Counted from the first letter of the stretch, positions 1 to 9,208 are shown. The stretch: DNA of 64,000 nucleotides from JAIEOG01 sp964519985 (GCA_964519985.1 CAZFMF010000014.1:1-64000), one strand, 5' to 3'. The notes: generated from the sequence alone by a model not told the origin. A program made the numbers and translations.

Positions 1-80
1 GATCTTTTCCATTCCTGCCCTAACGCGCCGTAACCACATGAAATTACGGAGAGGGAGCCGTCGGTGACGAAAAGCGCTCA

Positions 81-110
81 TTGCGGCGGTGCATCAAAAA
101 ATGGTATAAC
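81..110 (+). promoter_or_regulatory. Candidate extended -10 promoter for the first lipoprotein gene
   Basis: TTGCGG at 81-86 and TATAAC at 105-110 are separated by 18 nt. TGG directly precedes TATAAC, giving an extended -10 (TGnTATAAC). The box lies 35 nt upstream of the ATG at 146. Seen in sequence only. The remaining bases 1-80 show no gene or other signal that I can support. Confidence 0.4.
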
Positions 111-145
111 TCGGTTCTTCCAAAAACCTTTTGTTTAGGCGGCGA

Positions 146-934
146 ATGCGCTTTTTACGCTTCTGGAAACGGTGCGGGTGGATCTTTTTGTGCCTGGGTC
201 TTGTCATGGGTTGCGCGCGCGGGGGCGCCATTCCGGGGGAAACGGGTGCGGTTTGTCAGATGCCGCCCGAAGGCCAGCGCCTGGGCGTGGATGTGCGTCC
301 GACCGGGTTGCCGGCGCGTTTTCAGTACGCGACCCGCGGCGGAATTCCCGAAATCACCCTCTTTTTGCAATTTAGCCATGGTCGGCCAAAGGCTCGATAT
401 GCCGTCGCCGAGCCCAGTCCAATGTACGCCCAAACTCAACAGTGCTTGGCGCAGGTCCAGCCCTTTCTCAAGGGGCCTGCGGGGGAAATGTTGGTCATCC
501 GGCTCGCCCCGGAGGCGGAAGTCGACCGCTCGCCTTTCAAACGGGTGATTCAGGTCACCGGCCAGCCGGTGCGAGGTCACTCGGCGCTGTGGCAAGCCCA
601 GTGGCAGTGTCCCCAGATCATGCACGAAGTCTTTCACCTGGTGGGACTAGTAGATGAGTATGCGGACGCCCCGAGCTACGTTTGTCGTGCCTCGGGACCC
701 ACCGATTCGATTATGGTCAATCCCGATCTCGCATACCAAGTCGTTTTGGGGCAACGAAGCCGCCATTCGATTCTGTACCCCGCGCAATACCGAGCCATCA
801 CCGCTCCGGGCTGTCCGTCGGAAAATCGTGGTTACTACGCTTGTGCGGCCAATGCCTACCGCACCAATCCGAAGAGTTGCACCCCCTCACCACCCGAATG
901 TAGCGGGAATCGCGCGGATTGGGTAAACCTCTAG
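146..934 (+). CDS. Secreted lipoprotein with HExxH metallopeptidase-like motif
   Basis: About 262 residues. The N-terminus has basic residues, a hydrophobic stretch and a lipobox LVMGC (Cys23), so it is probably a lipoprotein of the outer or inner membrane. The motif HEVFHLVGLVDEY at about residues 160-172 supplies HExxH plus a downstream GLxDEY, the layout of zinc metallopeptidases in which the later acidic residue may be the third ligand. Seven or more Cys residues outside the signal suggest disulfides. The open frame reaches back to a TTG at 131, but ATG 146, preceded by AGGCGG, suits the signal peptide better. It lies 3 nt before rluB. The peptidase function is inferred from the motif; I do not recognise the family. 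Confidence 0.75.
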   Translation: MRFLRFWKRCGWIFLCLGLVMGCARGGAIPGETGAVCQMPPEGQRLGVDVRPTGLPARFQYATRGGIPEITLFLQFSHGRPKARYAVAEPSPMYAQTQQCLAQVQPFLKGPAGEMLVIRLAPEAEVDRSPFKRVIQVTGQPVRGHSALWQAQWQCPQIMHEVFHLVGLVDEYADAPSYVCRASGPTDSIMVNPDLAYQVVLGQRSRHSILYPAQYRAITAPGCPSENRGYYACAANAYRTNPKSCTPSPPECSGNRADWVNL

Positions 935-937
935 CCG

Positions 938-1807
938 ATGGAAAAAATCAGACTGCACAAATGGATGGCGTCTCAAGGCATCGCCTCCCGACGGGCCGCG
1001 GAGCGCTTGATACGGCTCGGCCAAGTGGAAGTGAACGGTGTGGTCGAAAAGACCATGGGCCGTCAGATCGATCCGACGAAGGATAAGGTCAAGTTTCGCG
1101 GCAAGCTGCTCGCGGAGGCCGCGCCGAGCTCAGTCTACTGGTTGCTGAACAAACCGGATGCGACGTTGACCACGAAATCGGATCCGGAAGGTCGGGCCAC
1201 CGTTTTTCATCTGCCGTCGTTGCAGCGCATTCCCTTTCCGGTGATTTCAGTGGGACGGCTCGACTACAAGACGGAGGGCTTGCTCTTGCTCTCCAATGAC
1301 GGGGAACTCGCTCACCGTTTGATGCATCCCAGTTTTCACTTACCCCGCACCTACGATGTTTTGCTGCCCAAAAAACTGACCGATGCCCAGTTGAAGCGAT
1401 TTGCGCAAGGCATTCACCTCGCGGACGGTCCGACCGCGGCGCTCGATATCCGTCCCGTCGGGACCAAGAACATGGGCAAGAGCCATTGCTACTGGTACCG
1501 CCTCGTTGTGCACGAAGGCCGCAATCGTCTGGTGCGCCGGATTTTCGAGAAGCTGGGCGCGCGGATTGTGAAGCTGGTGCGGGTCGCGTACGGACCGATT
1601 CGTCTGCCGCCGGACTTGCCGCCGGGAGAAATTACGCCCTTGAGCGCGGATCAGATCTTACGTCTTAAGCAGCTCGTCGGTTTGGCGCCGATGCCGGAGC
1701 CTGTACGTAAAACGCCGCGAAAGCGGATCCCATCGCGGGCAAAACCCAGTCCCATCGAAAATCCACGTACGCTGGAAGCGACGCCAGTAGGAGCGCAAAC
1801 GCCGTGA
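938..1807 (+). CDS. rluB: RsuA/RluB-family rRNA pseudouridine synthase
   Basis: 289 residues. An N-terminal S4 RNA-binding domain (about 1-60, RLHKWMASQGIASRRAAE) is followed by the catalytic domain with GRLDYKTEGLLLLSNDG at about 107-123, whose Asp is the family nucleophile. These enzymes isomerise a uridine in rRNA. Assignment to RluB rather than RsuA, RluE or RluF rests on overall appearance and is less certain. The basic, Pro-rich tail after about residue 245 is not part of the catalytic fold and is encoded where a convergent gene overlaps for 143 bp. ATG 938 follows the upstream stop by 3 nt. Confidence 0.88.
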   Translation: MEKIRLHKWMASQGIASRRAAERLIRLGQVEVNGVVEKTMGRQIDPTKDKVKFRGKLLAEAAPSSVYWLLNKPDATLTTKSDPEGRATVFHLPSLQRIPFPVISVGRLDYKTEGLLLLSNDGELAHRLMHPSFHLPRTYDVLLPKKLTDAQLKRFAQGIHLADGPTAALDIRPVGTKNMGKSHCYWYRLVVHEGRNRLVRRIFEKLGARIVKLVRVAYGPIRLPPDLPPGEITPLSADQILRLKQLVGLAPMPEPVRKTPRKRIPSRAKPSPIENPRTLEATPVGAQTP

Positions 1808-2231
1808 GAGAAGCAAAGGGCTGAAAGCGCACCCACGCGGCGGCCGCGGTCACAACAAAAAGAAAACTTTGAATGCGCGTCAGATCCACCGGCCAATCCG
1901 AGAGGGGAATCGGCTGCCAAACCAGTTGCGGCAACGCAATCCAACCGGGCGATCCCCCCTGCAGGCCGGGCAGTTTCAACCACGCAAACGGCATGCGCAC
2001 CCCACCTCCGATGATCAGTTTGCCGAGCAAAGATAAAATTCCGGCATTGAGTGCGGCCAGCACGTACCCGAGCGCATCGGCCGGACGCTTCAACCACCGG
2101 CGGTGGTAAGCCACCAAGAGGATGGCGATGGCAATTCCCGGTTGGTACGGGTGATTGGGGAGACCGAAAGCGAGATAAGAAATGACGAGCGCCGTCGACG
2201 CCACGGTGACCGAGAGTAACGCAGGCTGCAT
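1665..2231 (-). CDS. Multi-pass membrane protein of unknown function
   Basis: 188 residues with about five hydrophobic segments, for example near 5-22, 30-42, 55-72, 125-140 and 143-160. No family is recognised. The hydrophobic pattern, and the fact that this frame fills the space between rluB and the DMT transporter, support it as real. Its last 47 codons overlap the 3' end of rluB on the opposite strand. The start (ATG at 2231) has no clear Shine-Dalgarno sequence. It lies 31 nt downstream of the DMT transporter and is probably co-transcribed with it. Confidence 0.65.
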   Translation of the reverse strand: MQPALLSVTVASTALVISYLAFGLPNHPYQPGIAIAILLVAYHRRWLKRPADALGYVLAALNAGILSLLGKLIIGGGVRMPFAWLKLPGLQGGSPGWIALPQLVWQPIPLSDWPVDLTRIQSFLFVVTAAAAWVRFQPFASLTAFALLLASLPAYVDFRWDWVLPAMGSAFAAFYVQAPASAPNRRAA

Positions 2232-2262
2232 CGGTGAAAAGTAGCGATGGAGGGATCGGAAG

Positions 2263-3150
2263 TCACGCCGCTGCGGGGCGATCGGCGCGGATCGTTCCCA
2301 CCGCGGCCAGCAGAATCAGCAAGCAACCCATCGCCTGCAGAAACGTCAGAGACTCGCCCAGAATCAAGTAACCAAAAAACGCCGCGAACGGAGACTCCAA
2401 TAGGAAGAGTAGGCTAACGACGGAGGCGCTCAGAACCCGCTGCACACGGGCTTGAATCACAATCGCCATCAGCGAGCTCCCAAAGATCAAGCTGAGGAGT
2501 CCCGCGAGCGGCAGAGCGGCCAAGGGGAAAGTCGGCGGCGCCTCGAACGCAATGGCAAATACGAGCGGCAACAAGCCCGCGGCGCCGCACTGGCCAATGG
2601 TAAAGACGTAGTCCGAACCCGAACGCGGAGCAAATCGCCCCACGTCGAGAATCTGAAAGGCGGCGGCCACCGCGCAAAGCAGCGTCAACGCATCACCGAC
2701 GCCGAATTGTTGCAGATCCAGATTGCACATCAAGCCGGTGCCAATGAGAGCGATCAGTACCCAGAGGAAATGCTCACGATTGATTCGGTGCCCGTAAAAG
2801 ATGCGGCCGAGAATGGGGACAAAGATGATGTACAAGCAGGTGATGAATCCGCTCTTGGCCACGGAGGTGAATTGCAACCCGTAGGCCTGGAGGAGGAGGC
2901 AGAGGCCGAGCCAAAAGCCGGGGAGGGCGCCCAATCCCAAATCGCGCATCCGAAATTTTCGTCGCCAGGGCACCCAGATCAGAATGGGAATAAAACCGAT
3001 CGCAAAGCTCAAGAGCAAGCGGAGCGCGTTCGTCCAAGAGGGGCCCATCCCCATCAACGCCCAACGAACCGCGATGAAGCCGAAGCCCCAAAGCGTGGAA
3101 CCGAAAACCATTTCGGCATATGCGCGTTTTCGTTTTTTGGCCGTCGACAT
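2263..3150 (-). CDS. EamA/DMT-superfamily transporter
   Basis: 295 residues forming about ten hydrophobic helices in two EamA repeats (about 10-140 and 150-290). Typical features are GSTLWGFGFIAVRWAL in the first helix and SVVSLLFLLESPFAAFFGY in the second repeat. Members export or import small metabolites across the inner membrane; the substrate cannot be told from sequence. The basic N-terminus (MSTAKKRKR) fits the positive-inside rule. Confidence 0.88.
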   Translation of the reverse strand: MSTAKKRKRAYAEMVFGSTLWGFGFIAVRWALMGMGPSWTNALRLLLSFAIGFIPILIWVPWRRKFRMRDLGLGALPGFWLGLCLLLQAYGLQFTSVAKSGFITCLYIIFVPILGRIFYGHRINREHFLWVLIALIGTGLMCNLDLQQFGVGDALTLLCAVAAAFQILDVGRFAPRSGSDYVFTIGQCGAAGLLPLVFAIAFEAPPTFPLAALPLAGLLSLIFGSSLMAIVIQARVQRVLSASVVSLLFLLESPFAAFFGYLILGESLTFLQAMGCLLILLAAVGTIRADRPAAA

Positions 3151-3196
3151 GAATGCAGGTTAGTCGAGCCAACTCTCGCCGTCTACGCAAGGACGG

Positions 3197-4813
3197 CTAG
3201 GGTGTAGTTGGTGAGTCGGGGGGGTCGGTGTCGGTGGGCTCGGGCGCCTTGGCCTTTTGGAGCGATTCGTGCCCACACGCTTGCGCGAAGCCGCTTTCAC
3301 AGGCTTGCGCAAACAGGCTCTTGGCTTCGGCCGTTTGTCCCTGATTCCAATAGACCTGGCCCATTAAGTTTAGCGCTTCGGGCAGGTGGGGGTCGTTCGG
3401 GTGTTGCACGCCGAGCTGAGCGATCTTTTGGAGATAGGGCAAGGCGCCGAGGTAGTTTTTTTCGTTGAATTTGAGATACGACATCACGAGCAGGGCCTTG
3501 GTCGCGGTGGGATGGATCCGGATCCAGTTTTCGACGACGGCCGCGGCTCCGACGGTGTCTTTCAGTGAGAGCTTGGCGAACGCCTGATTCTCCATCAACC
3601 ATTCGTCTTGCGGATCGCGCTGCAATCCACGCTCGATCACTTTGAGTGCCTCGTGGTTTTCATTTTGTTGGAACATCAATTGGGCTTCGAGTTTGTAGCC
3701 AATCGTGCTGTCGATCGCGAATTCGTTTTGGAGTGCGCGCGAGAGGATCAGCGCCTTGGTCGGCGAGCGAGTGAGTTCGCGGAACTCCAGGAAGAGATTG
3801 GCCGCTTCGACGAAGAGTTCCCGACTGTGTTTGCCTTCCTTCATCAAGCGGTCGAGTTCCGCCATCTGCGTTTCCGCTTCTTTGCCGAGACCCGAGCGCA
3901 GGAACAGGGCGATGAGGCGCACGGTGGCGATGGGATGGTCGGGATTAATGGCCTTGGCTTTGCGGTAGGCCTGGATCGCCGGTTCAAAACGCTTTTGTAG
4001 CGCGTAGAGTCCACCCAAGGTGACAAAGAGTTCGGGATCACTATCGTAGGATCGGGTGAGCGACTCGGCCTTTTGAATGGCTTCGTCGACCTTGCCGTCT
4101 TTTTCCAATTGGCGCAGCGAGGTCAATCCGCGCTGAAAATCCGCGGGCGGACCATTGGAGCCAACGCCAAAAAGTAGATACAAAGTTCCGAAAACTAAGA
4201 AGGCGGTGAAGAGGTGGCGGTTCATTGGCCGCATCGCGCGGTAAGCAGCGAGTAAGGTGCGCTTTTCCTTCGGCGCGCGCGTGGAACCGGTGACTTCGTC
4301 GTCCGCAAATTCCTTTTCCGCAATTGATGCGGGGCCCGGGTTTTCGTGGAACTCTTTCAAGTCGGAATCGAAGCCCGCGGGTTCCCGGCTGCGCAGGCTA
4401 GAGTGCGAGACAGAAACCTCGTTAAATTCTTTGAGCTTCGGTTTCGCCCGGCCCGGTTTGGGGGGCGGGGGTGGAACGTTCACTTCCGCTAATTCGGTGG
4501 CGGGGCTCAATTGGCAGTCGAAGAGGGTATTTCCGATTTGAAGGCGGTCGCCGTCGACCAGCACACCGCTCTCCACCGTGTTGCCATTGCAAAGCACACC
4601 GTTCAAACTTTTCAGATCGGTGAAACTGAGTTTGCCGGAGCGTTCGTCGTAGTTGAGCGTGACGTGAGAGCGAGACACCCGAGGGTCCTGAAGGATCACA
4701 TCGCCCTTGGTGCGACCAATGACGGTGGTGCCCGGCTCGATCGAGATGACCTTGCCCTTGTCCTTGCCCTCAATGATGACAAGTCTTGGATTTGACGAGT
4801 CTTTTGGCGCCAC
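3197..4813 (-). CDS. FHA-domain membrane protein with TPR repeats
   Basis: 538 residues. The N-terminal FHA domain (about 10-102) keeps the phosphothreonine-binding residues G33-R34, S47xxH50 and N71-G72. A Pro/acidic linker (about 104-185) leads to one transmembrane helix at about 201-218. From about 225 to 515 there are TPR-like helical repeats, for example PELFVTLGGLYALQKRFEPAIQ. The expected layout is a cytoplasmic phosphopeptide reader joined to a periplasmic TPR scaffold. The start is GTG with GAGGGG just upstream. It lies 83 nt downstream of the bactofilin gene, suggesting a shared role in envelope or cytoskeletal organisation (inference). Confidence 0.85.
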   Translation of the reverse strand: MAPKDSSNPRLVIIEGKDKGKVISIEPGTTVIGRTKGDVILQDPRVSRSHVTLNYDERSGKLSFTDLKSLNGVLCNGNTVESGVLVDGDRLQIGNTLFDCQLSPATELAEVNVPPPPPKPGRAKPKLKEFNEVSVSHSSLRSREPAGFDSDLKEFHENPGPASIAEKEFADDEVTGSTRAPKEKRTLLAAYRAMRPMNRHLFTAFLVFGTLYLLFGVGSNGPPADFQRGLTSLRQLEKDGKVDEAIQKAESLTRSYDSDPELFVTLGGLYALQKRFEPAIQAYRKAKAINPDHPIATVRLIALFLRSGLGKEAETQMAELDRLMKEGKHSRELFVEAANLFLEFRELTRSPTKALILSRALQNEFAIDSTIGYKLEAQLMFQQNENHEALKVIERGLQRDPQDEWLMENQAFAKLSLKDTVGAAAVVENWIRIHPTATKALLVMSYLKFNEKNYLGALPYLQKIAQLGVQHPNDPHLPEALNLMGQVYWNQGQTAEAKSLFAQACESGFAQACGHESLQKAKAPEPTDTDPPDSPTTP

Positions 4814-4896
4814 AGTCCCCTCTGACCGGGTGCATTAAAAAACACGCACTCCGGCGATATCTTATCGGACTGAAACGGCTTTTTATTAAATCGGGG

Positions 4897-5280
4897 TTAG
4901 GCGGCGCGCTTGGAAGGTTGGGTCTTGGCGCGGGTGATTTTCATACGAAACTCGCCCTCGAAAAGGGCGCCCGGGCGCATTTCGACGTTCGGTGCGCTAA
5001 GCGTTCCCTGCACTTGGGCGGTAGGGGAGAGCCGGATTTTCACGGACGAAGTGATGTCGCCGTCCACTCGGCCTTCAACCAGGACCGGGCCAACCGCGTG
5101 CACGGAACCTTTCACCCATCCGGTGCGACCGACGCTGACGGGTTCTAGGCTTTGCTGGTGCACGTCGCCTTCCACCAGACCGTGGATCTGAGTATTGGAA
5201 AGGAAGGTGAGATTCCCCTGAATATTCGAGCCTTCGGTAATAATGGTTGGGGCGGCCATTTCGGTGATGAGCGATTTCAT
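4897..5280 (-). CDS. Bactofilin (polymer-forming cytoskeletal protein)
   Basis: 127 residues, a normal bactofilin length. The central beta-helix core (about 12-110) has the rungs IQGNLTFLSNTQIHGLVEGDV, VLVEGRVDGDI and VQGTLSAPNVEMRPGALFEGEF, flanked by a short head and a basic tail. Bactofilins self-assemble into membrane-associated filaments that position cell-wall or polarity factors. The start overlaps the stop of the upstream gene (TAATG), with AGGAG placed 5 nt before the ATG, so translation is probably coupled to the upstream membrane protein. Confidence 0.9.
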   Translation of the reverse strand: MKSLITEMAAPTIITEGSNIQGNLTFLSNTQIHGLVEGDVHQQSLEPVSVGRTGWVKGSVHAVGPVLVEGRVDGDITSSVKIRLSPTAQVQGTLSAPNVEMRPGALFEGEFRMKITRAKTQPSKRAA

Positions 5281-6086
5281 TATTGCTCCTCGCTTTCGAT
5301 AACCTTGCGCTCGTGTTGGAGCAGCTGCTTCTCAGAGTCGAATACGTAGGCGTTGATGGCCAAGGGGCGTAAAAGCTTGCCCATCTTGAAAACGGTGTTG
5401 GTCTGCAAGACCCGATTGAAACGGAAAGATTTTTGCTCAAGCGTCCCAAGCTGATTCGGATCCATTTCGTCGCGGGCGCTGTTGCCGGGGTAGAAGAAGA
5501 AACGCTTGCGAAGAGGTGTCGACGGATTCGCACCTCCAATGCGGGGCACTTCCGTTTCTAAGACCAGGAGAAGTTTTCCCACCGCCGTTCCGGGTTGGCT
5601 GGTCACCATTCCCAACCGTATGGAGCAATTATCTTCCGCACATTCCGCGCGCAGGTCGTTGATGCGGGCCACCACGTCACTAGCGGCGGCGCCTTCGGCC
5701 TTGGGCTTTTCGGCCGTAGTGGCATTGGCGTGGGCCACCGTGCGTTCGTGGTGCGGGGTTTGCGCCGACGGAGCGTTATTGGAAGCCGCCGCGGGGGCCG
5801 GCGCGTTGGCCAAGAGGCGATCCGGCAGAGGATACGATTGGTAGAGCCGCTTCTCGCTTTCGAGTTTCAACACATGCTCTTGCAGCTTTCGGTTGATCTC
5901 TAATTCCCGGAAGAAGAGCAGGGTGCCCATCACCGTAACGGCGTAGGCGATCGTGGCACCGACTAGGTACAGGGATAAGCGACCAAGTGCGATTCGCGCC
6001 GCGTAAGGTGCACCGCTACCGTTTTTTCCGGTCTGCAAAATGAACGAAAGCGAATGATTCAATGCCAGGGGGTTTCTGACTTTCAT
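5280..6086 (-). CDS. Bactofilin-linked inner-membrane coiled-coil protein
   Basis: 268 residues. A short cytoplasmic N-terminus precedes one transmembrane helix (about 38-59), a predicted short coiled coil (about 60-82), an Ala/Pro/Thr-rich linker (about 90-140) and a C-terminal region of about 120 residues with predicted beta character. No LytM/M23 motif is visible. Single-pass proteins next to bactofilins often anchor or use the filament. I infer that role from the one-base overlap with the bactofilin gene; the family itself is not recognised. Confidence 0.7.
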   Translation of the reverse strand: MKVRNPLALNHSLSFILQTGKNGSGAPYAARIALGRLSLYLVGATIAYAVTVMGTLLFFRELEINRKLQEHVLKLESEKRLYQSYPLPDRLLANAPAPAAASNNAPSAQTPHHERTVAHANATTAEKPKAEGAAASDVVARINDLRAECAEDNCSIRLGMVTSQPGTAVGKLLLVLETEVPRIGGANPSTPLRKRFFFYPGNSARDEMDPNQLGTLEQKSFRFNRVLQTNTVFKMGKLLRPLAINAYVFDSEKQLLQHERKVIESEEQ

Positions 6087-6098
6087 TGGGGAGTCCCG

Positions 6099-6107
6099 TG
6101 TTATGAT
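6099..6107 (+). promoter_or_regulatory. Candidate extended -10 promoter of murJ
   Basis: TGT precedes TATGAT (6102-6107), 43 nt before the GTG start of murJ and inside the 64-nt divergent gap. No convincing -35 is seen at the expected distance. Confidence 0.4.
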
Positions 6108-6150
6108 TGGGGAAAAGGTGAAGCGGAAGAGAAGATAAGGTACCTATTTA

Positions 6151-7767
6151 GTGTACCGAATCTTTCGCAAAAGATCCAAAAGTCGGCACGCGGCGCGGCA
6201 AGAGGTTCCCCTGGACGCTGAAAAGGTCAAACGCAATATCCACCGGGCGTCGTTGCTCATGGTTGCGAGCATTCTACTCTCGCGTTTGATTGGTTTTGTC
6301 CGCGAATGGATTATCGCCCAAACGGTCGGCGCCACGCCGATGACCGATGTCTACTACGCTTCCTTTACCATCCCCGATTTTTTGAATTACTTGATGGCCG
6401 CGGGTGCGCTCAGCATCACGTTCATTCCGGTCGTTTCGAAATATTTAGAATCCGGACGCGAGGAACTCGCCAAACGCATTTACCGAACCCTCCTGACGTC
6501 GATGGGGGGATTGCTGATCCTGCTTATCCTCTTGGCCGAGATCTTCACGATGCCGCTGGCGCGGGCGATCGCTCCCGGCTTTACGCCCGAGCAGTTTGAA
6601 GTCCTGGTCTTTCTCTTGCGCATCATTTTGCCCGCTCAGTTTTTCTTTTACTGCGGGGGCCTAGCGATGGCGGTGCAGCAGACGCATGGCCGATTTCTTT
6701 TTCCGGCGTTGGCCCCGCTCATCTACAACACCGGAATCATCGTATGCGGTTTGGCATTCCACTCGCTCTATGGCGTTGCGGGTTTCAGCATTGGCGTGAC
6801 CGTGGGAGCGTTTGTCAGCCACGGCGTGATGCAGTGGTGGGGCTTGCACCAGCTCGGGTATTCTTCCTGGCCGCTCTGGGATTTTCAGCCGGAAATCCGC
6901 GCCGCGATTCGGCGCTACCTTTGGCTCACCTTTCCCCTCACGTTGGGGTTTTCCCTGGTGGCGACCGATGAATGGATCAGCAAGTACTTCGCCAGCTCCA
7001 TGGAAAGTCGGGCGATCAGCTGGATGGCCTATGCCCGCACCGAGATGCGCATTCCGGTTGCGGTGATCGGTCAGGCCGCCGGGGTGGCGAGCTTTCCCTA
7101 TATGGCGCGCCTTTGGGCGAGCGGGGCCTTCGTCGACTATGGTCGCACGCTCTTGCGCGAGATGATGAAGCTATGGGCGATCGCGCCCTTGGCGGCGATT
7201 CTCACTTTCCGATTTGCCGAGCCCATCACCCATTTTATCTTCGGGGGTACGCGTTTTACCGCCGAGGATCTTTTGAATACCGCTGAAGCCCTGAAGATGT
7301 TCAGCTTCGGAATTTTCTTTTGGACGGCACAGGTGATGCTGGCCCGCGGCTTTTACGCCTGCCAGATGACGTGGCTGCCTTCCACGATCGGCGGACTTTG
7401 TAGCCTGCTAGCGATTCCGCTGTACGGGGAGATGGGACGGCGTTTCGGTTTCGCCGGTCTGGCGCTGGCGGGAAGCTTGGGGATTGCCGCGTACACCACC
7501 GCGCTTTGGATCTTGCTGCGTCGGCACCTGCGCAAGTATTGCACCGGCCTGGACACGCGATCTTTTTACACCTTTGTTTTTGGATGGAGTGCGGCGCTGG
7601 TTTTCTTGGGCCTGGTCGCCCACGGTCTAGGCTCCTTGGGGCTTTATCAGCACACCCGGCTGTCCGCGCTTTTGGAACTTGCGGTCGTCGTGGCGGTCAC
7701 CGGAGGACTCGCGCTGGGGCTCTTGCGCACCGTTTTTCGTCGGTTGACCGACGGGCCGCTCTACTAA
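6151..7767 (+). CDS. murJ: Lipid II flippase MurJ
   Basis: 538 residues with about 14 transmembrane helices, the usual MurJ (MOP/MVF family) size. Family signatures include SRLIGFVREWIIAQTVGA (about 42-59), TDVYYASFTIPDFLNYLMAAGALSITFIP near 65-93, and a second-half ARGFYACQMTWLPS segment. MurJ moves lipid II across the inner membrane for peptidoglycan synthesis. The start is GTG at 6151 with AAGG 10 nt upstream. It is transcribed divergently from the bactofilin cluster and heads a run of glycan-related genes. Confidence 0.92.
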   Translation: MYRIFRKRSKSRHAARQEVPLDAEKVKRNIHRASLLMVASILLSRLIGFVREWIIAQTVGATPMTDVYYASFTIPDFLNYLMAAGALSITFIPVVSKYLESGREELAKRIYRTLLTSMGGLLILLILLAEIFTMPLARAIAPGFTPEQFEVLVFLLRIILPAQFFFYCGGLAMAVQQTHGRFLFPALAPLIYNTGIIVCGLAFHSLYGVAGFSIGVTVGAFVSHGVMQWWGLHQLGYSSWPLWDFQPEIRAAIRRYLWLTFPLTLGFSLVATDEWISKYFASSMESRAISWMAYARTEMRIPVAVIGQAAGVASFPYMARLWASGAFVDYGRTLLREMMKLWAIAPLAAILTFRFAEPITHFIFGGTRFTAEDLLNTAEALKMFSFGIFFWTAQVMLARGFYACQMTWLPSTIGGLCSLLAIPLYGEMGRRFGFAGLALAGSLGIAAYTTALWILLRRHLRKYCTGLDTRSFYTFVFGWSAALVFLGLVAHGLGSLGLYQHTRLSALLELAVVVAVTGGLALGLLRTVFRRLTDGPLY

Positions 7768-7780
7768 AGACTACACCTAC

Positions 7781-9208
7781 GTGGCGAAACTCCGTCGACA
7801 TGAAGAAAAGCTCCCCTCCGGACTCGTTTCCATCTGGATTTTCTGTCTTTGCTTGCTCGCGGTGGCGGCGCGCAATTTCGAACAAGGTGGGATCGGGACC
7901 GATGGCCCCCTTTACGCTTTGCTGGCTCGCGGCGTGGCCCGTACCGGGGAGTGGTTTTACCTGCGCGGCACGGTCGAGAAATTTATTCCCGTCGCGGATT
8001 TTCCCCACCTTTCGATTTGGCTGATGGCATTGGTATTCAAGGTCTTGCCGGCCGCGGACTGGTCAGCGCGCATTTTGGGGATGATCTATTACGGTGGCTT
8101 TCTGGCGATCTTTTTTCGCTTTCTCCGTCGTTTCGCCGGTCTGCAGGTCGCCACCGTCGCGGTCTTGATGCTTTGGTCTTTCTACCGGTTCTCGAACTAC
8201 TTCGCGAACGTCACCCTCGATTCCGGTGCGCTCTTCTACGGCGCGGCCGCGGTGTTGCTGGCCTACGAATCCCTCTGGGATCGGCGTCGAGGGCTCGCGG
8301 CATTGGGAGGAGCCTGCCTCGCGTTTTGCGCGATGACGAAGGGACTGATGGTCTTTGGTTTCTTGCCGGCGTTCCTTTTTGCGATTTTTCTGGCGGGTAC
8401 GCCGACCCGGTTTCGGGGTGCCGGATCGTGTCTCGCGCTGCTCGTCGGGGCCGCGGTCGGAGTCATGGGGATCTATTTGCTTTGCGTGCATCTGGCCGTT
8501 CCCGGTCTGATTGACCGCTACTTTTACAACCAGTGGTGGAACCGATTCAGCGTGCAATGGAACTGGTCGCTCTTGGGGAAGATGCGATTCTGGTCACCGT
8601 TGGTGCACGCCACGCATTTCCTGGCTTTGGTTTGTTTGGCGTCGTTGGTCTGGAAACGCCCCCGTGGGATTCACCTGCTTCCTTGGGTTCTCCTCATCAC
8701 GTTTGCCGTGCTGTACGCTCCGGCGGATCGGGTCGGCATCCATTATATGGTCGCCTTTTTGCCCTGGTTTGCCTGGATCTTGGCGTTTGCTTTTTTCCCT
8801 CTCGGCAAATGGTCGGCGGCGATGGTGATGCGCGCATCGGCCGTTTTCTCCGTTTCGATTTTGGTCTTGTTGCAGTTTTTTCCCATTCGTTTGCATGGCC
8901 AAGAAGACCCCGAGATCCCGCATTTGCAAAGTCGCATTCGCGATGGACGGGTGCAGCGTCTGGTACTCGACGATCGGCCCGAGTCGCTTAACTTCACTTA
9001 CAAAGATCGCTACAGCTGGTATTTGGACGTTCCGATCGAAACGGTGAGTTTGGGGGAATTGGTGCCGACTCCCACCGCAAGCACCGCGTACCTCGCCTAC
9101 CACCGCGACGCCACCCGTGAAAAAGAGATTGCCCAACGGGGCTGGTGTCTCGACGAGCGTTTCGCCGCGCGGAGCGTCTTTATTGACTGCCCACGCTTTG
9201 CACCGTAG
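7781..9208 (+). CDS. GT39/ArnT-like membrane glycosyltransferase (GT-C fold)
   Basis: 475 residues with about ten hydrophobic helices and a C-terminal soluble tail (about 380-475). The first periplasmic loop carries IGTDGPLYALLARGVARTGEW, the acidic loop layout of dolichyl-phosphate-mannose-type GT-C enzymes (cf. DExxY in ArnT). Such enzymes move a sugar from a polyprenyl phosphate donor to an envelope acceptor. Donor and acceptor are unknown. The start is GTG at 7781, 13 nt after murJ, with a weak ribosome site. It is probably co-transcribed with murJ and the methyltransferase that follows. Confidence 0.8.
   Translation: MAKLRRHEEKLPSGLVSIWIFCLCLLAVAARNFEQGGIGTDGPLYALLARGVARTGEWFYLRGTVEKFIPVADFPHLSIWLMALVFKVLPAADWSARILGMIYYGGFLAIFFRFLRRFAGLQVATVAVLMLWSFYRFSNYFANVTLDSGALFYGAAAVLLAYESLWDRRRGLAALGGACLAFCAMTKGLMVFGFLPAFLFAIFLAGTPTRFRGAGSCLALLVGAAVGVMGIYLLCVHLAVPGLIDRYFYNQWWNRFSVQWNWSLLGKMRFWSPLVHATHFLALVCLASLVWKRPRGIHLLPWVLLITFAVLYAPADRVGIHYMVAFLPWFAWILAFAFFPLGKWSAAMVMRASAVFSVSILVLLQFFPIRLHGQEDPEIPHLQSRIRDGRVQRLVLDDRPESLNFTYKDRYSWYLDVPIETVSLGELVPTPTASTAYLAYHRDATREKEIAQRGWCLDERFAARSVFIDCPRFAP

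Noticed and set aside
2452..3207. 251-codon open frame opposite the DMT transporter
   Set aside because: Polar, low-complexity translation (EGRE, QEQAERVRPRG) and complete overlap with a well-supported transporter. It is a shadow of G+C-rich codon bias.
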